Origin: Chromatiales bacterium (ex Bugula neritina AB1)
GTDB lineage: Bacteria; Pseudomonadota; Gammaproteobacteria; Granulosicoccales; Granulosicoccaceae
Length of the DNA stretch: 64,000 bases
Assembly (NCBI GenBank): GCA_001730015.1
Contig: MDLA01000142.1
Coordinates: 62,001 to 126,000 of the forward strand
Reading direction: 5' to 3'
Part shown: piece after piece, positions 42,606-51,761 of the stretch
Layout of the letters: every line of letters begins with the position of its first letter
Numbering within the stretch: the first letter of the stretch is position 1
The notes under the pieces: generated by a model
Told to the model about the DNA's origin: nothing
Databases searched by the model: none
The model's input: only the letters and a program-made list of their open reading frames with translations
Position numbers and translations under genes: made by a program

Positions 42606-44453
42606 CTAAGGTTCAAGCCGAAGAGCGGCAATTCTCTGTTGTAGTACAGGCAGACTGATATCGTCCACAGGTATTATCGCGCCGGTGTAAACATCTATCT
42701 TTTTGAGCCAGTTACGCGGCCAGCCTTTCATTGCGCGGCCTTTAACCCGACTGAACCAGGTTCCCCAAAGACCACTGAGGGCCATTGGCACGACTGGTAC
42801 CGGGGTGCGTTCCAGAATACGACCGATACCGGGTTTGAAATCCTGTATTGTTCCGTCGGGTGTTAATCCGCCTTCGGGAAAAATGCAGACAAGCTCGCCG
42901 TTCTCCAGCGCTTCGGCTATGGCGTCGTAGGCTTTTTCCAGTAGTTCCGGATCTTCCTTTTGAGTTGCAATGGGTATTGCACCTGCGTTTTTAAACAGGT
43001 GATGCGCTATGGGCACGTTGTAAATCTTATGGTACATCACAAATCGCATGGGTCTCGGGCAGACAGCGCCAATTACCAGCGGGTCGACAAAACTTACGTG
43101 GTTGCAGGCAAGTACCGCAGCACCTTCCCTGGGGATGTTGTCGAGGTTGTGCTTGCCGATGCGATAGAGTGAATGCATTAGAATCCATGCAATCATTTGC
43201 AGAGTAAACTCGGGAACGCGCTTGAAGATAAACAGCCCTACAACCGCGTTAAGCAGGGCAACGATAACAAACAACCCCTGAATCGAGTTGCCAAGCGAGA
43301 AGCAGATAATCGCAAATATTCCCCCGATTACCATGAACAACGCGTTCAATATATTATTAGCGGCGATATTTCTTGACAGGTATTCGGAGGGAGTGTTGGT
43401 TTGTACAAACGCATACAACGGTACAATGAACAAGCCGCCGGAAACAGCCAGTACTAGCAGAGCGAGCAGTGCTTTGATATAGGGGGCACTTTGAAACATG
43501 CTGACTATTGTGTTGGGATCTGTGCTGAACTGGATATCCATCATGCCGAGGTAGGCTCCGGATACCGTCATACCAAAGGCACCCACTGGCACCAGCCCGA
43601 GTTCAACTCGCCCCTTCGAAAGCAGTGACGATAAATAAGAACCCAGGCCGATCCCGATCGAGAACATTGCCATCAAGAGCGTTGCAACGTAGGGGTCTCC
43701 GTTTAAATATTCGCGTGAAAAATTGGGTAGTTGTGTGAGAAACGTTGATCCGAAAAACCAGAACCACGATATACCGAAAACCGTATAGAAATTTGCCTGG
43801 TTGCTGGCGAGTACAGAAAAGATACGCTTACCAGAACGCAGCGGGTTGAAATCGATTTTAAGGGCCGGGTCTTCCGCCGGGGCCGTAGGAATGTAATAGC
43901 TAACTACAAGGCCGAGTGTTGAGAAAGTCAGAATTGCAATGGCAACGGGTAGTACGTAGTGATCGTAGCTTGCCAGAATGCCGCCTAGAATCGTGCCGAG
44001 CAATATCGCAAGGAAGGTTCCAGCCTCTACAAGTGCATTGCCGCCCATCAACTCTGCGCGTGGCAGATGTTGCGGTAGAATGCTGTACTTAATAGGCCCG
44101 AAAAACGCCGACTGTGTACCCATCAGGAATAGCACGGCAAGTAACCAGGGAATTGAGTTCAGAGCCAGACCGATAACCCCGAGTGCCATTATGCCAATTT
44201 CAATCCATTTGATTTTCCGTATCAGTGAGCTTTTTTCAAATTTGTCTGCTATCTGGCCTGACAATGGGGAGAAAAGGAAAAATGGCAGAATAAAGATGAC
44301 TGCGGCAAGATTGACCAGAATATTGCTATAGCTGGAAACAATTTTAAAAGTCAGCAGAATCACTAACGCGTTTTTGAACACGTTGTCGTTAAACGCACCT
44401 AAAAACTGGGTGAAGAAGTAGGGTGCGAATCGTCGCTGTTTTATCAGACTCAC
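42606..44453 (-). CDS. MFS lysophospholipid transporter fused to 1-acyl-glycerophosphate acyltransferase (LplT-PlsC)
   Basis: 615 residues. The N-terminal 420 residues form a 12-span MFS transporter starting RRFAPYFFTQFLGAFNDNVFKN, the LplT signature. The C-terminal PlsC domain has the NHxxxxD motif (NHVSFVD, 451-457), the EGGL-type block IFPEGGLTPDG (about 524-534) and VPVVPMALSG. It would flip lysophospholipid inward and reacylate it, repairing membrane lipid. The acyl-ACP synthetase domain of the three-part LplT-Aas fusions is absent, so acyl donors must come from elsewhere. Stand-alone gene with free space on both sides. Confidence 0.92.
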   Translation of the reverse strand: MSLIKQRRFAPYFFTQFLGAFNDNVFKNALVILLTFKIVSSYSNILVNLAAVIFILPFFLFSPLSGQIADKFEKSSLIRKIKWIEIGIMALGVIGLALNSIPWLLAVLFLMGTQSAFFGPIKYSILPQHLPRAELMGGNALVEAGTFLAILLGTILGGILASYDHYVLPVAIAILTFSTLGLVVSYYIPTAPAEDPALKIDFNPLRSGKRIFSVLASNQANFYTVFGISWFWFFGSTFLTQLPNFSREYLNGDPYVATLLMAMFSIGIGLGSYLSSLLSKGRVELGLVPVGAFGMTVSGAYLGMMDIQFSTDPNTIVSMFQSAPYIKALLALLVLAVSGGLFIVPLYAFVQTNTPSEYLSRNIAANNILNALFMVIGGIFAIICFSLGNSIQGLFVIVALLNAVVGLFIFKRVPEFTLQMIAWILMHSLYRIGKHNLDNIPREGAAVLACNHVSFVDPLVIGAVCPRPMRFVMYHKIYNVPIAHHLFKNAGAIPIATQKEDPELLEKAYDAIAEALENGELVCIFPEGGLTPDGTIQDFKPGIGRILERTPVPVVPMALSGLWGTWFSRVKGRAMKGWPRNWLKKIDVYTGAIIPVDDISLPVLQQRIAALRLEP

Positions 44454-44807
44454 TGTGGTCTCCGCAGTGTTGGTGTCCGCAGTTGTGTATGGGAATTTGC
44501 CATGTCTGTATCTGGCGTCAGTAAGCTGGTCGTGCTGCGCAACGGGCAGGATAGTCTAATCAGGAAGCTCAGGGTCTTAAATTATCCTGTCCGTATCGTG
44601 AGCTGAAAGTGTAGTTTATAGGTTGTAGTCGCTGTTGTGCTGTTAAAGGCACGAAGTAAATGGTCAGTTTCCTGAATGCAAATTGGTGTCCAGTGGACTA
44701 CTGGCTGTGTCACTAAAACGATTAACGTGAGCGCAGGTATATACTGGTGGTTTTAACCGTGTGGGAAGGATTGGTTACCTGTCCATGCATCAACCCGGAA
44801 GCTCTGC
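44454..44807. other. Intergenic region between divergent genes
   Basis: No gene or obvious structure seen; expected to hold the promoters of the LplT-PlsC and DMT genes. Confidence 0.4.
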
Positions 44808-45266
44808 GTGTTCAGTATCATTCTGCTGTGTCTGGTAACTTTTTTTTATGCTGCGTACAACCTGCTGATCAAGCAATCGTCACTGCACGCACAAGAGCTG
44901 GCGACTACAACGGTAACAGCCACAATTGCATTGCAGCTCGCGGCAACGATTACATCTGTCACATTTCTGTTGATTTTACGCCAATCCGGTGTGCAGCAGT
45001 TTTTGCTGCCAGCGCCTGCCTACGGGTGGGCGATTGCAGCGGGAGTGTGTATCGGTGCGGCCGAGATTGCCTATTTTTACGTGTTTACCGGGGTAGCGGG
45101 ATCGTGGCCGGTTCCGGTCAGTCTTGCGGTGCCGGTGATTGTCGGTGGCAGTGTGGTGCTTGCGACGTTAGCCGCGTGGATTGTATTTGGTGAATCATTG
45201 CACATCCGCCACTGGGTAGGTTCTGCCCTTGTGGTTTGTGGAGTGGCGCTACTCGCCTGGCGCTGA
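44808..45266 (+). CDS. Small DMT/EamA-type membrane transporter (half-size)
   Basis: 152 residues from GTG 44808, behind GGAAG. Five hydrophobic segments: IILLCLVTFFYAAYNLLI, LQLAATITSVTFLLIL, GWAIAAGVCIGAAEIAYFYVF, PVIVGGSVVLATLAAWIVF and VGSALVVCGVALLAW. ESLHIRHWVGSALV matches the EamA C-terminal motif. With one EamA unit it should dimerise, like the small multidrug or SugE-like proteins. Substrate unknown. Confidence 0.8.
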   Translation: MFSIILLCLVTFFYAAYNLLIKQSSLHAQELATTTVTATIALQLAATITSVTFLLILRQSGVQQFLLPAPAYGWAIAAGVCIGAAEIAYFYVFTGVAGSWPVPVSLAVPVIVGGSVVLATLAAWIVFGESLHIRHWVGSALVVCGVALLAWR

Positions 45267-45380
45267 GCAAATCGTTGCGTGAGCTTCAGTGCACGTACAC
45301 ACGTTGCTGCATCCTGTTGCTAGTTGTCTTTTTTGTATCATCGCAAACTTGCCAGGTCGGCTAAACTTGTAGGGTTAGGT

Positions 45381-45541
45381 GGAGCCTGTCCGGGAATGAG
45401 GGTCGTTGCGAGGCCGTGAGATTATGAGTCAGATATTTCGATCGATTTGGGCGAATAGTTATTCATATTCAGCTAAATGGATCGGAATTTCTGGCCAGAA
45501 TATCATGTCTGCAGCAGATCATTCATTCCCGGCCAGGCTCC
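45381..45541 (+). repeat. Nested inverted-repeat element, subfamily 2, copy B (best preserved)
   Basis: 161 bp with terminal inverted repeats GGAGCCTGTCCGGGAATGA and, on the other strand, GGAGCCTGGCCGGGAATGA (one mismatch in 19). Inside, GATATTTCGATCGATTTGG and CTAAATGGATCGGAATTTC form a long hairpin around GAATAGTTATTCATATTC. The core TGGGCG-x2-TAGT-x-ATTC is shared with subfamily 1. It fills most of the gap between the DMT and gamma-glutamyltransferase genes and encodes nothing. Confidence 0.88.
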
Positions 45542-45569
45542 GTAGTCGTCACAGTTAACCGGGGTTGCT

Positions 45570-47159
45570 ATGCTACATTCGAGACGATCATACAACGGCA
45601 TGATGGTCGCACCGCATCATCTGGCTGCAGAAGCCGGATCGAGAGTACTGGCTGAAGGTGGCAATGCGACTGAAGCGATGATCGCCGCTGCCAGTACCAT
45701 TGCGGTGGTTTACCCGCATATGAACAGCCTTGGCGGCGACAACTTCTGGTTGCTCGATGCGCCGGGTGAGTCGCCAACCGGTATCGATGCCTGTGGCGGG
45801 GCCGCCGCAAAGGCCACTATAGAGTACTACCGCTCTCGTGGCATGGACGCTATTCCAGGTCGCGGGCCGGATGCCGCGCTGACTGTGGCCGGTGCGGTTT
45901 CGGGCTGGCAGATGGCGTTCGAACACAGTAAAAAGCGCGGTGGCGCGTTGCCGTTGTCACGCTTGTTCGAAGATGCCATACACCACGCTAAAACCGGTAT
46001 ACCGGCGCCGGCAACTCTGGCAAATAATGCGCTTGGAAAGCTTCCGGAACTGCGCGATCAGCCGGGTTTCGCAGATACCTATCTTTACGACGGTCAGCCG
46101 ATTGCCTGCGGACAGTTGCACAAGCAACCGGCAATTGCTGAAACACTCGAAAAGCTGGCTGTAAACGGACTTGATGATTTTTATCGCGGGGCACTTGCCC
46201 GGTCTATTGCCAGTGATCTGCAGGCGTCGGGATCACCCGTTTGTGCCGATGATCTGGCACGCCACCAGGCACTGTCGGTTGAGCCGCTGATGCTGCAGGT
46301 TGGCGGGCATCGCGTATACAACATGCCGCCGCCCACGCAGGGCTTATCGTCGCTGATGATTCTGGGTATCTTTGAGCGCTTGGGCGTTGAGTCTCTGGAC
46401 GATTTTAACTATGTTCATGGGCTGATTGAATCAACCAAGCAGGCGTTCCGCGTACGTGATTCCGAAGTTACTGATCCGGCCTACATGCCGACAGAGGCCC
46501 GGCAGTTTCTCGATACCGGCCTGCTTGATAAATTAGCCGCAGGTGTTAATCGCAAAATAGCTGACCCCTGGCCAGATGCAAAAGTCGGTGGTGACACTGT
46601 CTGGCTGGGAGCGATTGATCGTGAAGGCAGATCGGTCAGTTTCATACAGAGCATTTACTGGGAATTCGGCTCCGGCGTCATTTTGCCGGACACCGGAATC
46701 ACCTGGCAGAACCGTGGTACCAGTTTCAGCCTTGATGAGCAGCACCATAATAAGCTGGTGCCTGGACGGCGCCCGTTCCACACAATACAGCCGGCGCTGG
46801 CGCATTTGCAGGATGGCCGCGTAATGCCCTACGGGACAATGGGGGGTGAGGGTCAGCCGCAGACGCAGGCTATGGTTTTTTCGCGTTATGCCATGGGCGG
46901 GCAGGATCTGCAACAGGCGATTACCGCACCGCGCTGGTTGCTTGGCAAAACCTGGGGCAGTGATATCACCAGTCTCCGAATAGAAAATCGCTTTTCAGGT
47001 GAACTTTACGAACAGCTGCGAGCGGCCGGCCACGATGTAGACATCATTGGCGACTACGACGAAGTCATGGGCCATGCGGGTGCGCTGGTCCGGCATCCGA
47101 ACGGTCTGATAGAAGGGGCAAGCGATCCGCGCAGTGACGGCTCCGCCGCGACTGTGTAA
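45570..47159 (+). CDS. Gamma-glutamyltransferase family protein (copy 2)
   Basis: 529 residues, ATG 45570. LAEGGNATEAMIAAASTIAVVYPHMNSLGGDNFWL is the family N-terminus (residues 28-62), and the catalytic threonine lies in KVGGDTVWLGAIDREG near residue 345. It lacks a signal peptide. It is shorter than, and not closely related to, the 25525-27312 copy. It is followed 33 bases later by a cysteine-desulfurase-like gene and then cystathionine beta-synthase, which suggests use of glutathione or gamma-glutamyl-cysteine derivatives as a sulfur source. Confidence 0.9.
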   Translation: MLHSRRSYNGMMVAPHHLAAEAGSRVLAEGGNATEAMIAAASTIAVVYPHMNSLGGDNFWLLDAPGESPTGIDACGGAAAKATIEYYRSRGMDAIPGRGPDAALTVAGAVSGWQMAFEHSKKRGGALPLSRLFEDAIHHAKTGIPAPATLANNALGKLPELRDQPGFADTYLYDGQPIACGQLHKQPAIAETLEKLAVNGLDDFYRGALARSIASDLQASGSPVCADDLARHQALSVEPLMLQVGGHRVYNMPPPTQGLSSLMILGIFERLGVESLDDFNYVHGLIESTKQAFRVRDSEVTDPAYMPTEARQFLDTGLLDKLAAGVNRKIADPWPDAKVGGDTVWLGAIDREGRSVSFIQSIYWEFGSGVILPDTGITWQNRGTSFSLDEQHHNKLVPGRRPFHTIQPALAHLQDGRVMPYGTMGGEGQPQTQAMVFSRYAMGGQDLQQAITAPRWLLGKTWGSDITSLRIENRFSGELYEQLRAAGHDVDIIGDYDEVMGHAGALVRHPNGLIEGASDPRSDGSAATV

Positions 47160-47192
47160 CTAACCATTAGTATTATAGAAGAGCTCAGTTAA

Positions 47193-48389
47193 GTGAAAGA
47201 GAACTACTACTTTGACAATGCTGCTACAACCTGGCCGAAGCCTGAACCGGTCTATCAGTTTATGGATAGTTTTTTCCGCTCGCATGGCGTAAACCCCGGC
47301 CGCTCCGGGCATACGCTGGCCGTCGAGGCGGAGCAGATGATATTTGCAACGCGCAGGATGCTGGCGGAGTTCTTCGGTCACGCCGGTGATCCCAATCGCG
47401 TGGTTTTTACGCAAAACGCCACTGATTCTATCAATCTGGCTATCAGGGGGATGGTTCAGAATGGTGATCACATTGTGATTTCCCAGCTGGAACACAATGC
47501 TGTTTTGCGTACGGCAAATCATCTGCAGCGAGACTCGAACATAGCAGTCAGTGTGGTAGAGGCAGGCGATACGGGTTATCTGAACGTATCTGAAATTATA
47601 GAAGCGCTGAAACCATCGACGCGTGCCATAGTGATCAATCACGCCTCAAACGTTATCGGAACGGTGCAGAATATAGAGGAAATCGCTGCGGCGGCGAAGC
47701 AGCACGGCGTTCACCTTATTGTCGATTCAGCCCAGACAGCAGGCGTGGTACCGATAGATATGTCGTGCGGTATTGACGTGCTGACTTTTACCGGACATAA
47801 AGGTTTGTTCGGGCCGATGGGTATTGGCGGAATGATTGTTGGTGAGTCAGTCGATCTGGCGCCCGGCCGTTTTGGCGGAACCGGAGTTGATTCAGCTTCG
47901 TTGTTTCAACCGGACAGTTACCCGCACAGGCTGGAAGCCGGCACAGTATCAATACCCGGTATTGCCGGCCTGAACGCGGCGCAAAAATGGTTTGCCGAGC
48001 TGGGAGCTTCACTTGATGCTGCCGCTGAAGATCACCAGACCCGTTGCAACAGAGCGATCAGTCATATTCATGATCGCGAGATGTCGCATATAGAGCGAAT
48101 CGCTAATCATCTGCATGCCTTTGATTCAGTCACGGTGCTTGGCAGCGGGCAGGGGCCGAAAGTAGCTACAATGAGTTTCACCGTCGATGGAATGATCGCG
48201 CAGCAGGTGGCTGAAATGCTGGATGCCGATCACTACATCTGCAGCAGAGCCGGGCTGCATTGTGCGCCGCGTGCGCATGAAGCATTCGGGACTAGCGCAA
48301 ACGGTGCAGTGCGATTGTCTCCGGGTTACTTCACCGAAGATGAAGACGTCGATCATTTACTCGAAGCGTTAAGCGAAGTACTGGAGTAG
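47193..48389 (+). CDS. Class V aminotransferase, cysteine-desulfurase family
   Basis: 398 residues from GTG 47193. It opens YYFDNAATTWPKP. The PLP lysine is K203 in FTGHKGLFGPMGIGG, and the catalytic cysteine is C357 in RAGLHCAPRAHEAFGT. VNPGRSGH near 33 and the VDSAQTAG aspartate near 178 are also present. The features fit the SufS-like group that takes sulfur or selenium from cysteine. No sufE or iscU partner is next to it; it sits between a gamma-glutamyltransferase and a CBS gene, so a role in cysteine breakdown from thiols is likely. Confidence 0.9.
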   Translation: MKENYYFDNAATTWPKPEPVYQFMDSFFRSHGVNPGRSGHTLAVEAEQMIFATRRMLAEFFGHAGDPNRVVFTQNATDSINLAIRGMVQNGDHIVISQLEHNAVLRTANHLQRDSNIAVSVVEAGDTGYLNVSEIIEALKPSTRAIVINHASNVIGTVQNIEEIAAAAKQHGVHLIVDSAQTAGVVPIDMSCGIDVLTFTGHKGLFGPMGIGGMIVGESVDLAPGRFGGTGVDSASLFQPDSYPHRLEAGTVSIPGIAGLNAAQKWFAELGASLDAAAEDHQTRCNRAISHIHDREMSHIERIANHLHAFDSVTVLGSGQGPKVATMSFTVDGMIAQQVAEMLDADHYICSRAGLHCAPRAHEAFGTSANGAVRLSPGYFTEDEDVDHLLEALSEVLE

Positions 48390-48494
48390 TATTCCGGCTT
48401 TGCAAAGTGAACAATACCGACAGGTGAGCGTGCGGTCGAAACAATTCGAGGCACTACCCCGCGTTTTTTAAATTCGAACTACGAAAGCAGACAA

Positions 48495-49871
48495 ATGCGC
48501 ATATACGATTCAATTGTAGATACCATTGGCAATACACCGATGGTGCGACTCAATAAGATTAACCAGGGTTACCCCGGCAATATTCTGGTTAAGGTTGAGT
48601 ACTTCAACCCCGGTAACTCAATGAAAGACCGGATGGCGTTGAAGATGATCGAAGACGCTGAGGCAGCCGGTACGCTAAAGCCCGGTGGAACCATTATCGA
48701 AGGGACCTCCGGTAACACCGGTATGGGTTTGGCACTGGGTGCCATCGCCAAAGGATATAAATGTATTTTCACACTGGCGGATAAGCAATCGCAGGAGAAA
48801 ATTGATATCCTGCGTGCCGTGGGTGCAGAGGTGTTTGTGTGCCCGACCAGCGTCGATGCGGACGACCCGCGATCCTACTACTCGGTTGCGCAGCGGCTGC
48901 ACCGGGAAACACCGAATTCTATATATCCGAACCAGTACGATAATCTGTCGAACTCACTCGCTCACTACGAAACGACGGGGCCGGAAATATGGAGCGACAC
49001 CGGCGGCACCATTACCCACTACGCGGCCGGCGTGGGTACCGGCGGCAGCATGTGCGGAGTCTCAAAGTTTCTCAAGGAACAAAACAGTGACATCGTCACG
49101 ATTGGTATAGATACCTATGGCTCCGTGTTTAAAAAATATAAAGAGACCGGAGTATTCGACGAGAAAGAAATCTACCCCTACATGACTGAAGGCATCGGTG
49201 AAGATATTCTGCCGAAAAACGTCGACTTTGACCTGATCGATCATTTTGTCAAGGTAACCGACAAAGACGCGGCGATCATGACCCGGAAGCTGGCGCGCGA
49301 AGAAGGGCTTTTCTGTGGCTGGTCTTGCGGGTCGGCGGTAGCAGGTGCACTGGAGTGGGCGGCTGACAACCTGACTGACGACGATACCATGGTGATCATT
49401 CTGCCGGATCACGGTACGCGCTATCTCGGTAAAGTCTATAGCGACAGCTGGATGAAAGATCACGGCTTCCTCGAAGAACGTGAATATTCCACAGCCGGTG
49501 AGATTATTGGTGGCTATGATTCCGCGCGCTCTATGTTAAGCGTCGACGTAAACACACCCGTAAGTGAAGCGGTGCGCCTGCTGACTGAAGCGAATCTCTC
49601 GCAGGCACCGGTAACGGAAAACAACATGTTTGTCGGCAGCCTGATCGATTCCAAATTGCTTTCAGTTATGATCAATAATCCCGACGCAAGAGAGAGCCCC
49701 GTCGGTGAGGTGATGGGCAAGCCGTTCCAGATTGTACCCAAGGACACCACACTCGATGTACTGGCATCGCTCATCAACCGCGATAACCCCGCAGTGCTGG
49801 TACCCGATGGCGGTGACTCTATGCGTATTATTACCCAGCACGATGTGCTCAAAGCGGTCACAGAGGCTTGA
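48495..49871 (+). CDS. Cystathionine beta-synthase with C-terminal CBS-domain pair
   Basis: 458 residues. The PLP-dependent core has K44 in NPGNSMKDRMA, the TSGNTGMGLA loop and GTGGSMCG. A C-terminal pair of CBS domains (about 335-458, ARSMLSVDVNTPVSEAVRLL and GEVMGKPFQIVPKDTTLDVL) probably binds an adenosine ligand and regulates activity. No heme-binding N-terminus, unlike the human enzyme. It makes cystathionine from serine and homocysteine, or in reverse-like reactions releases sulfide. Its place behind the gamma-glutamyltransferase and desulfurase fits sulfur amino-acid turnover. Confidence 0.92.
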   Translation: MRIYDSIVDTIGNTPMVRLNKINQGYPGNILVKVEYFNPGNSMKDRMALKMIEDAEAAGTLKPGGTIIEGTSGNTGMGLALGAIAKGYKCIFTLADKQSQEKIDILRAVGAEVFVCPTSVDADDPRSYYSVAQRLHRETPNSIYPNQYDNLSNSLAHYETTGPEIWSDTGGTITHYAAGVGTGGSMCGVSKFLKEQNSDIVTIGIDTYGSVFKKYKETGVFDEKEIYPYMTEGIGEDILPKNVDFDLIDHFVKVTDKDAAIMTRKLAREEGLFCGWSCGSAVAGALEWAADNLTDDDTMVIILPDHGTRYLGKVYSDSWMKDHGFLEEREYSTAGEIIGGYDSARSMLSVDVNTPVSEAVRLLTEANLSQAPVTENNMFVGSLIDSKLLSVMINNPDARESPVGEVMGKPFQIVPKDTTLDVLASLINRDNPAVLVPDGGDSMRIITQHDVLKAVTEA

Positions 49872-49930
49872 TTAGTCGCGAACGGCGGAAATTACTGATG
49901 CCCGAAGCTGGAATGCGAGATACCTGCCGA

Positions 49931-50512
49931 ATGACACATAAAGCCAGAGCTTGTACTTTCATGGCTACCGTGTTGTTGCTTGGTGCATTGTCCGGTTGCA
50001 CACAACTGAAGCCACTGCTGGCAGAGTTTGATTCGGGCAAGCCGAAATGGCAGAACCGTGCGGCTAAAGCGAAGCTGGACTCCGCGCTCATTACCGAGGC
50101 TTTTTCTACAGGCAGCTGTGAGTCACTGTCTCGTGGTGGTTCTATCTGGTTTACCGATGCGGCCACTCTGGCTGATTGGCTGAAGCCTTTGGGTGCCCGA
50201 CAGAGCAAACTGATTCTGGATCGGGCACCGCTGGAGACCAAGGGAGCGCTGCTCGTTGACCTCGGTACGGTGCCAACGCCCGGCTATTCTATAGGGCTTG
50301 TGACGAATCGTCTGGCTGTCACGGGTAATAAAGCCGTAGTGCATGTTGATTTAATGAAAAGCGAAATCCCGGGTCCGGGGGCGGCGAATAAAAGGAGGCC
50401 GCAAGTGCTGACGCATCCGTGCTCTTTGTTTGTACTGCCACGCTTCGGCTATAGCACGCTCGAAGTACTGACCGGGCCGGGTGAATTTCTAATTTCCTTT
50501 GATAACAATTAA
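49931..50512 (+). CDS. Lipoprotein with PrcB-like C-terminal domain
   Basis: I prefer ATG 49931, which gives the signal THKARACTFMATVLLLGALSGC with the lipobox LSGC; a frame from TTG 49868 overlaps the CBS stop. The mature part ends in GALLVDLGTVPTPGYSIGL and later HPCSLFVLPRFGYSTLEVL, which fits the PrcB C-terminal domain, a small beta domain of secreted protease-associated proteins. Membrane-anchored in the periplasm. It follows the CBS gene by about 60 bases and may be read with it. Confidence 0.72.
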   Translation: MTHKARACTFMATVLLLGALSGCTQLKPLLAEFDSGKPKWQNRAAKAKLDSALITEAFSTGSCESLSRGGSIWFTDAATLADWLKPLGARQSKLILDRAPLETKGALLVDLGTVPTPGYSIGLVTNRLAVTGNKAVVHVDLMKSEIPGPGAANKRRPQVLTHPCSLFVLPRFGYSTLEVLTGPGEFLISFDNN

Positions 50513-50539
50513 AGCGAACAACTCATTGGCACCCGGCGA

Positions 50540-51382
50540 ATGATCGAAATTTCCCAAGAGCAGTCGGAGCGGTTTCATGAAGACGGCTTTGTTGTAATAG
50601 AAGGGGTTGTAGACGAACTACGCATCCGTGAATTAAAAAAACGTTTCGTACGGTTGTTTCGTGGTGAATTTGAAACTGGCGTGCAGCCCGATGAATGGAA
50701 CTGGCGCGAAGGCAGAGACGCGAACGATCTGACCCGGCAGATTTGCAATGGCTGGAAAGCCGATAATATGGTCGCTTCAGTTGTATTGCGCGAAGACATC
50801 GGAAGAGCATGTGCGCAACTGCGCGGATGGTCGGGTGCGCGTATTAATCAGGATAACGTATTGTGGAAACCCCCTGCTGCAAAGGCGCTGGGGTTTCATC
50901 AGGACGAAAGCTACCAGTCGTGGATAGTGCCATCACAGATGATGACTTGCTGGATCACTCTGGACGACACAGCGCTTGAGCAGGGCACCATAGAGTATGT
51001 ACGTGGTTCGCATCGATGGCCACTTGCGCCACCCATCAGGCAGTTTCACGCACCCGAAGATCCGCTGGCCGACGCGGCTATTGCGGCCAGCCATGCCGGC
51101 GAGACACTGGAGTTAGTTCCGATCGTTGTTGCTGCCGGCAGCGCTGTTTTTCATCACGGTAGGGTCTGGCACGGGTCACGGGTGAACCGGGGTGAGCATC
51201 CGCGTCGATCCGTCGTTGCGCATTGTATGGCAGCAGATACTGTGTTTGATGCCGAGAATAAAAGTCCGGTCTATAGCCGTTATCAGCGCAGAGACAGCCT
51301 GAAAATGGATGAGAGTTTTTTTCCGGTATTGTGGCGCGAAGATGGCTACCGCACTGACTGGCTGAAGACGCTGAAATTGTAG
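50540..51382 (+). CDS. Phytanoyl-CoA dioxygenase (PhyH) family Fe(II)/2-oxoglutarate enzyme
   Basis: 280 residues. Iron ligands H120 and D122 (GFHQDESY) and a distal histidine in HHGRVWHGSRVN near residue 200; the arginine of PRRSVV should bind 2-oxoglutarate. CWITLDDTALEQGTIEYVRGSH matches the family core. It hydroxylates a small molecule or lipid; ectoine-hydroxylase-like substrates are possible but nothing here supports a specific one. Third 2-oxoglutarate-type oxygenase in the window, unrelated to the two IPNS-like ones. Confidence 0.9.
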   Translation: MIEISQEQSERFHEDGFVVIEGVVDELRIRELKKRFVRLFRGEFETGVQPDEWNWREGRDANDLTRQICNGWKADNMVASVVLREDIGRACAQLRGWSGARINQDNVLWKPPAAKALGFHQDESYQSWIVPSQMMTCWITLDDTALEQGTIEYVRGSHRWPLAPPIRQFHAPEDPLADAAIAASHAGETLELVPIVVAAGSAVFHHGRVWHGSRVNRGEHPRRSVVAHCMAADTVFDAENKSPVYSRYQRRDSLKMDESFFPVLWREDGYRTDWLKTLKL

Positions 51383-51506
51383 TTTCAGCCGGATAACAAT
51401 TACCGGTTAACTCCCCGTTATGTAAAGTATTTCTACTGCCCGCCGCTATACGCCGTCACGGCGCTGTTGTGCGCCCTGCATAAAAACCTGTTCGCGGTGA
51501 GCCAGC

Positions 51507-51761
51507 TTGAACAATTCTATTAAACTTTATACGTCGTCTGCGGACGAAGCTGAAACGTCGGCCGCACTGGATATCTGGCGTATCGAAGTATTAAAAAATA
51601 ATGATCCCAGAGATCGTGGGGCAGTGACCGGCCACAGGCTCAGTCGCGGGCCATTCGGAAAATTTTCCCTGTCACTGAGTGATCAGACGGGAAGCATAGA
51701 GCTACTGAATGCTGCCGACCCGCAACCTGCTCAGCCAGAGATATCTAGCGATATAGAATAA
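51507..51761 (+). CDS. Small conserved-looking hypothetical protein
   Basis: 84 residues from a TTG with GGTGAG five bases upstream. No hydrophobic segment, no motif I know; the C-terminus is acidic and disordered-looking. Its end overlaps the convergent universal stress protein gene by 17 bases, which lowers confidence. Confidence 0.4.
   Translation: MNNSIKLYTSSADEAETSAALDIWRIEVLKNNDPRDRGAVTGHRLSRGPFGKFSLSLSDQTGSIELLNAADPQPAQPEISSDIE

Noticed and set aside
38310..45541. A composite transposon bounded by the two subfamily 2 elements
   Set aside because: The copies at 38310 and 45381 are in opposite orientation and enclose both the AT-rich unit and the ordinary LplT-PlsC and DMT genes; no transposase and no clear target duplication were seen.
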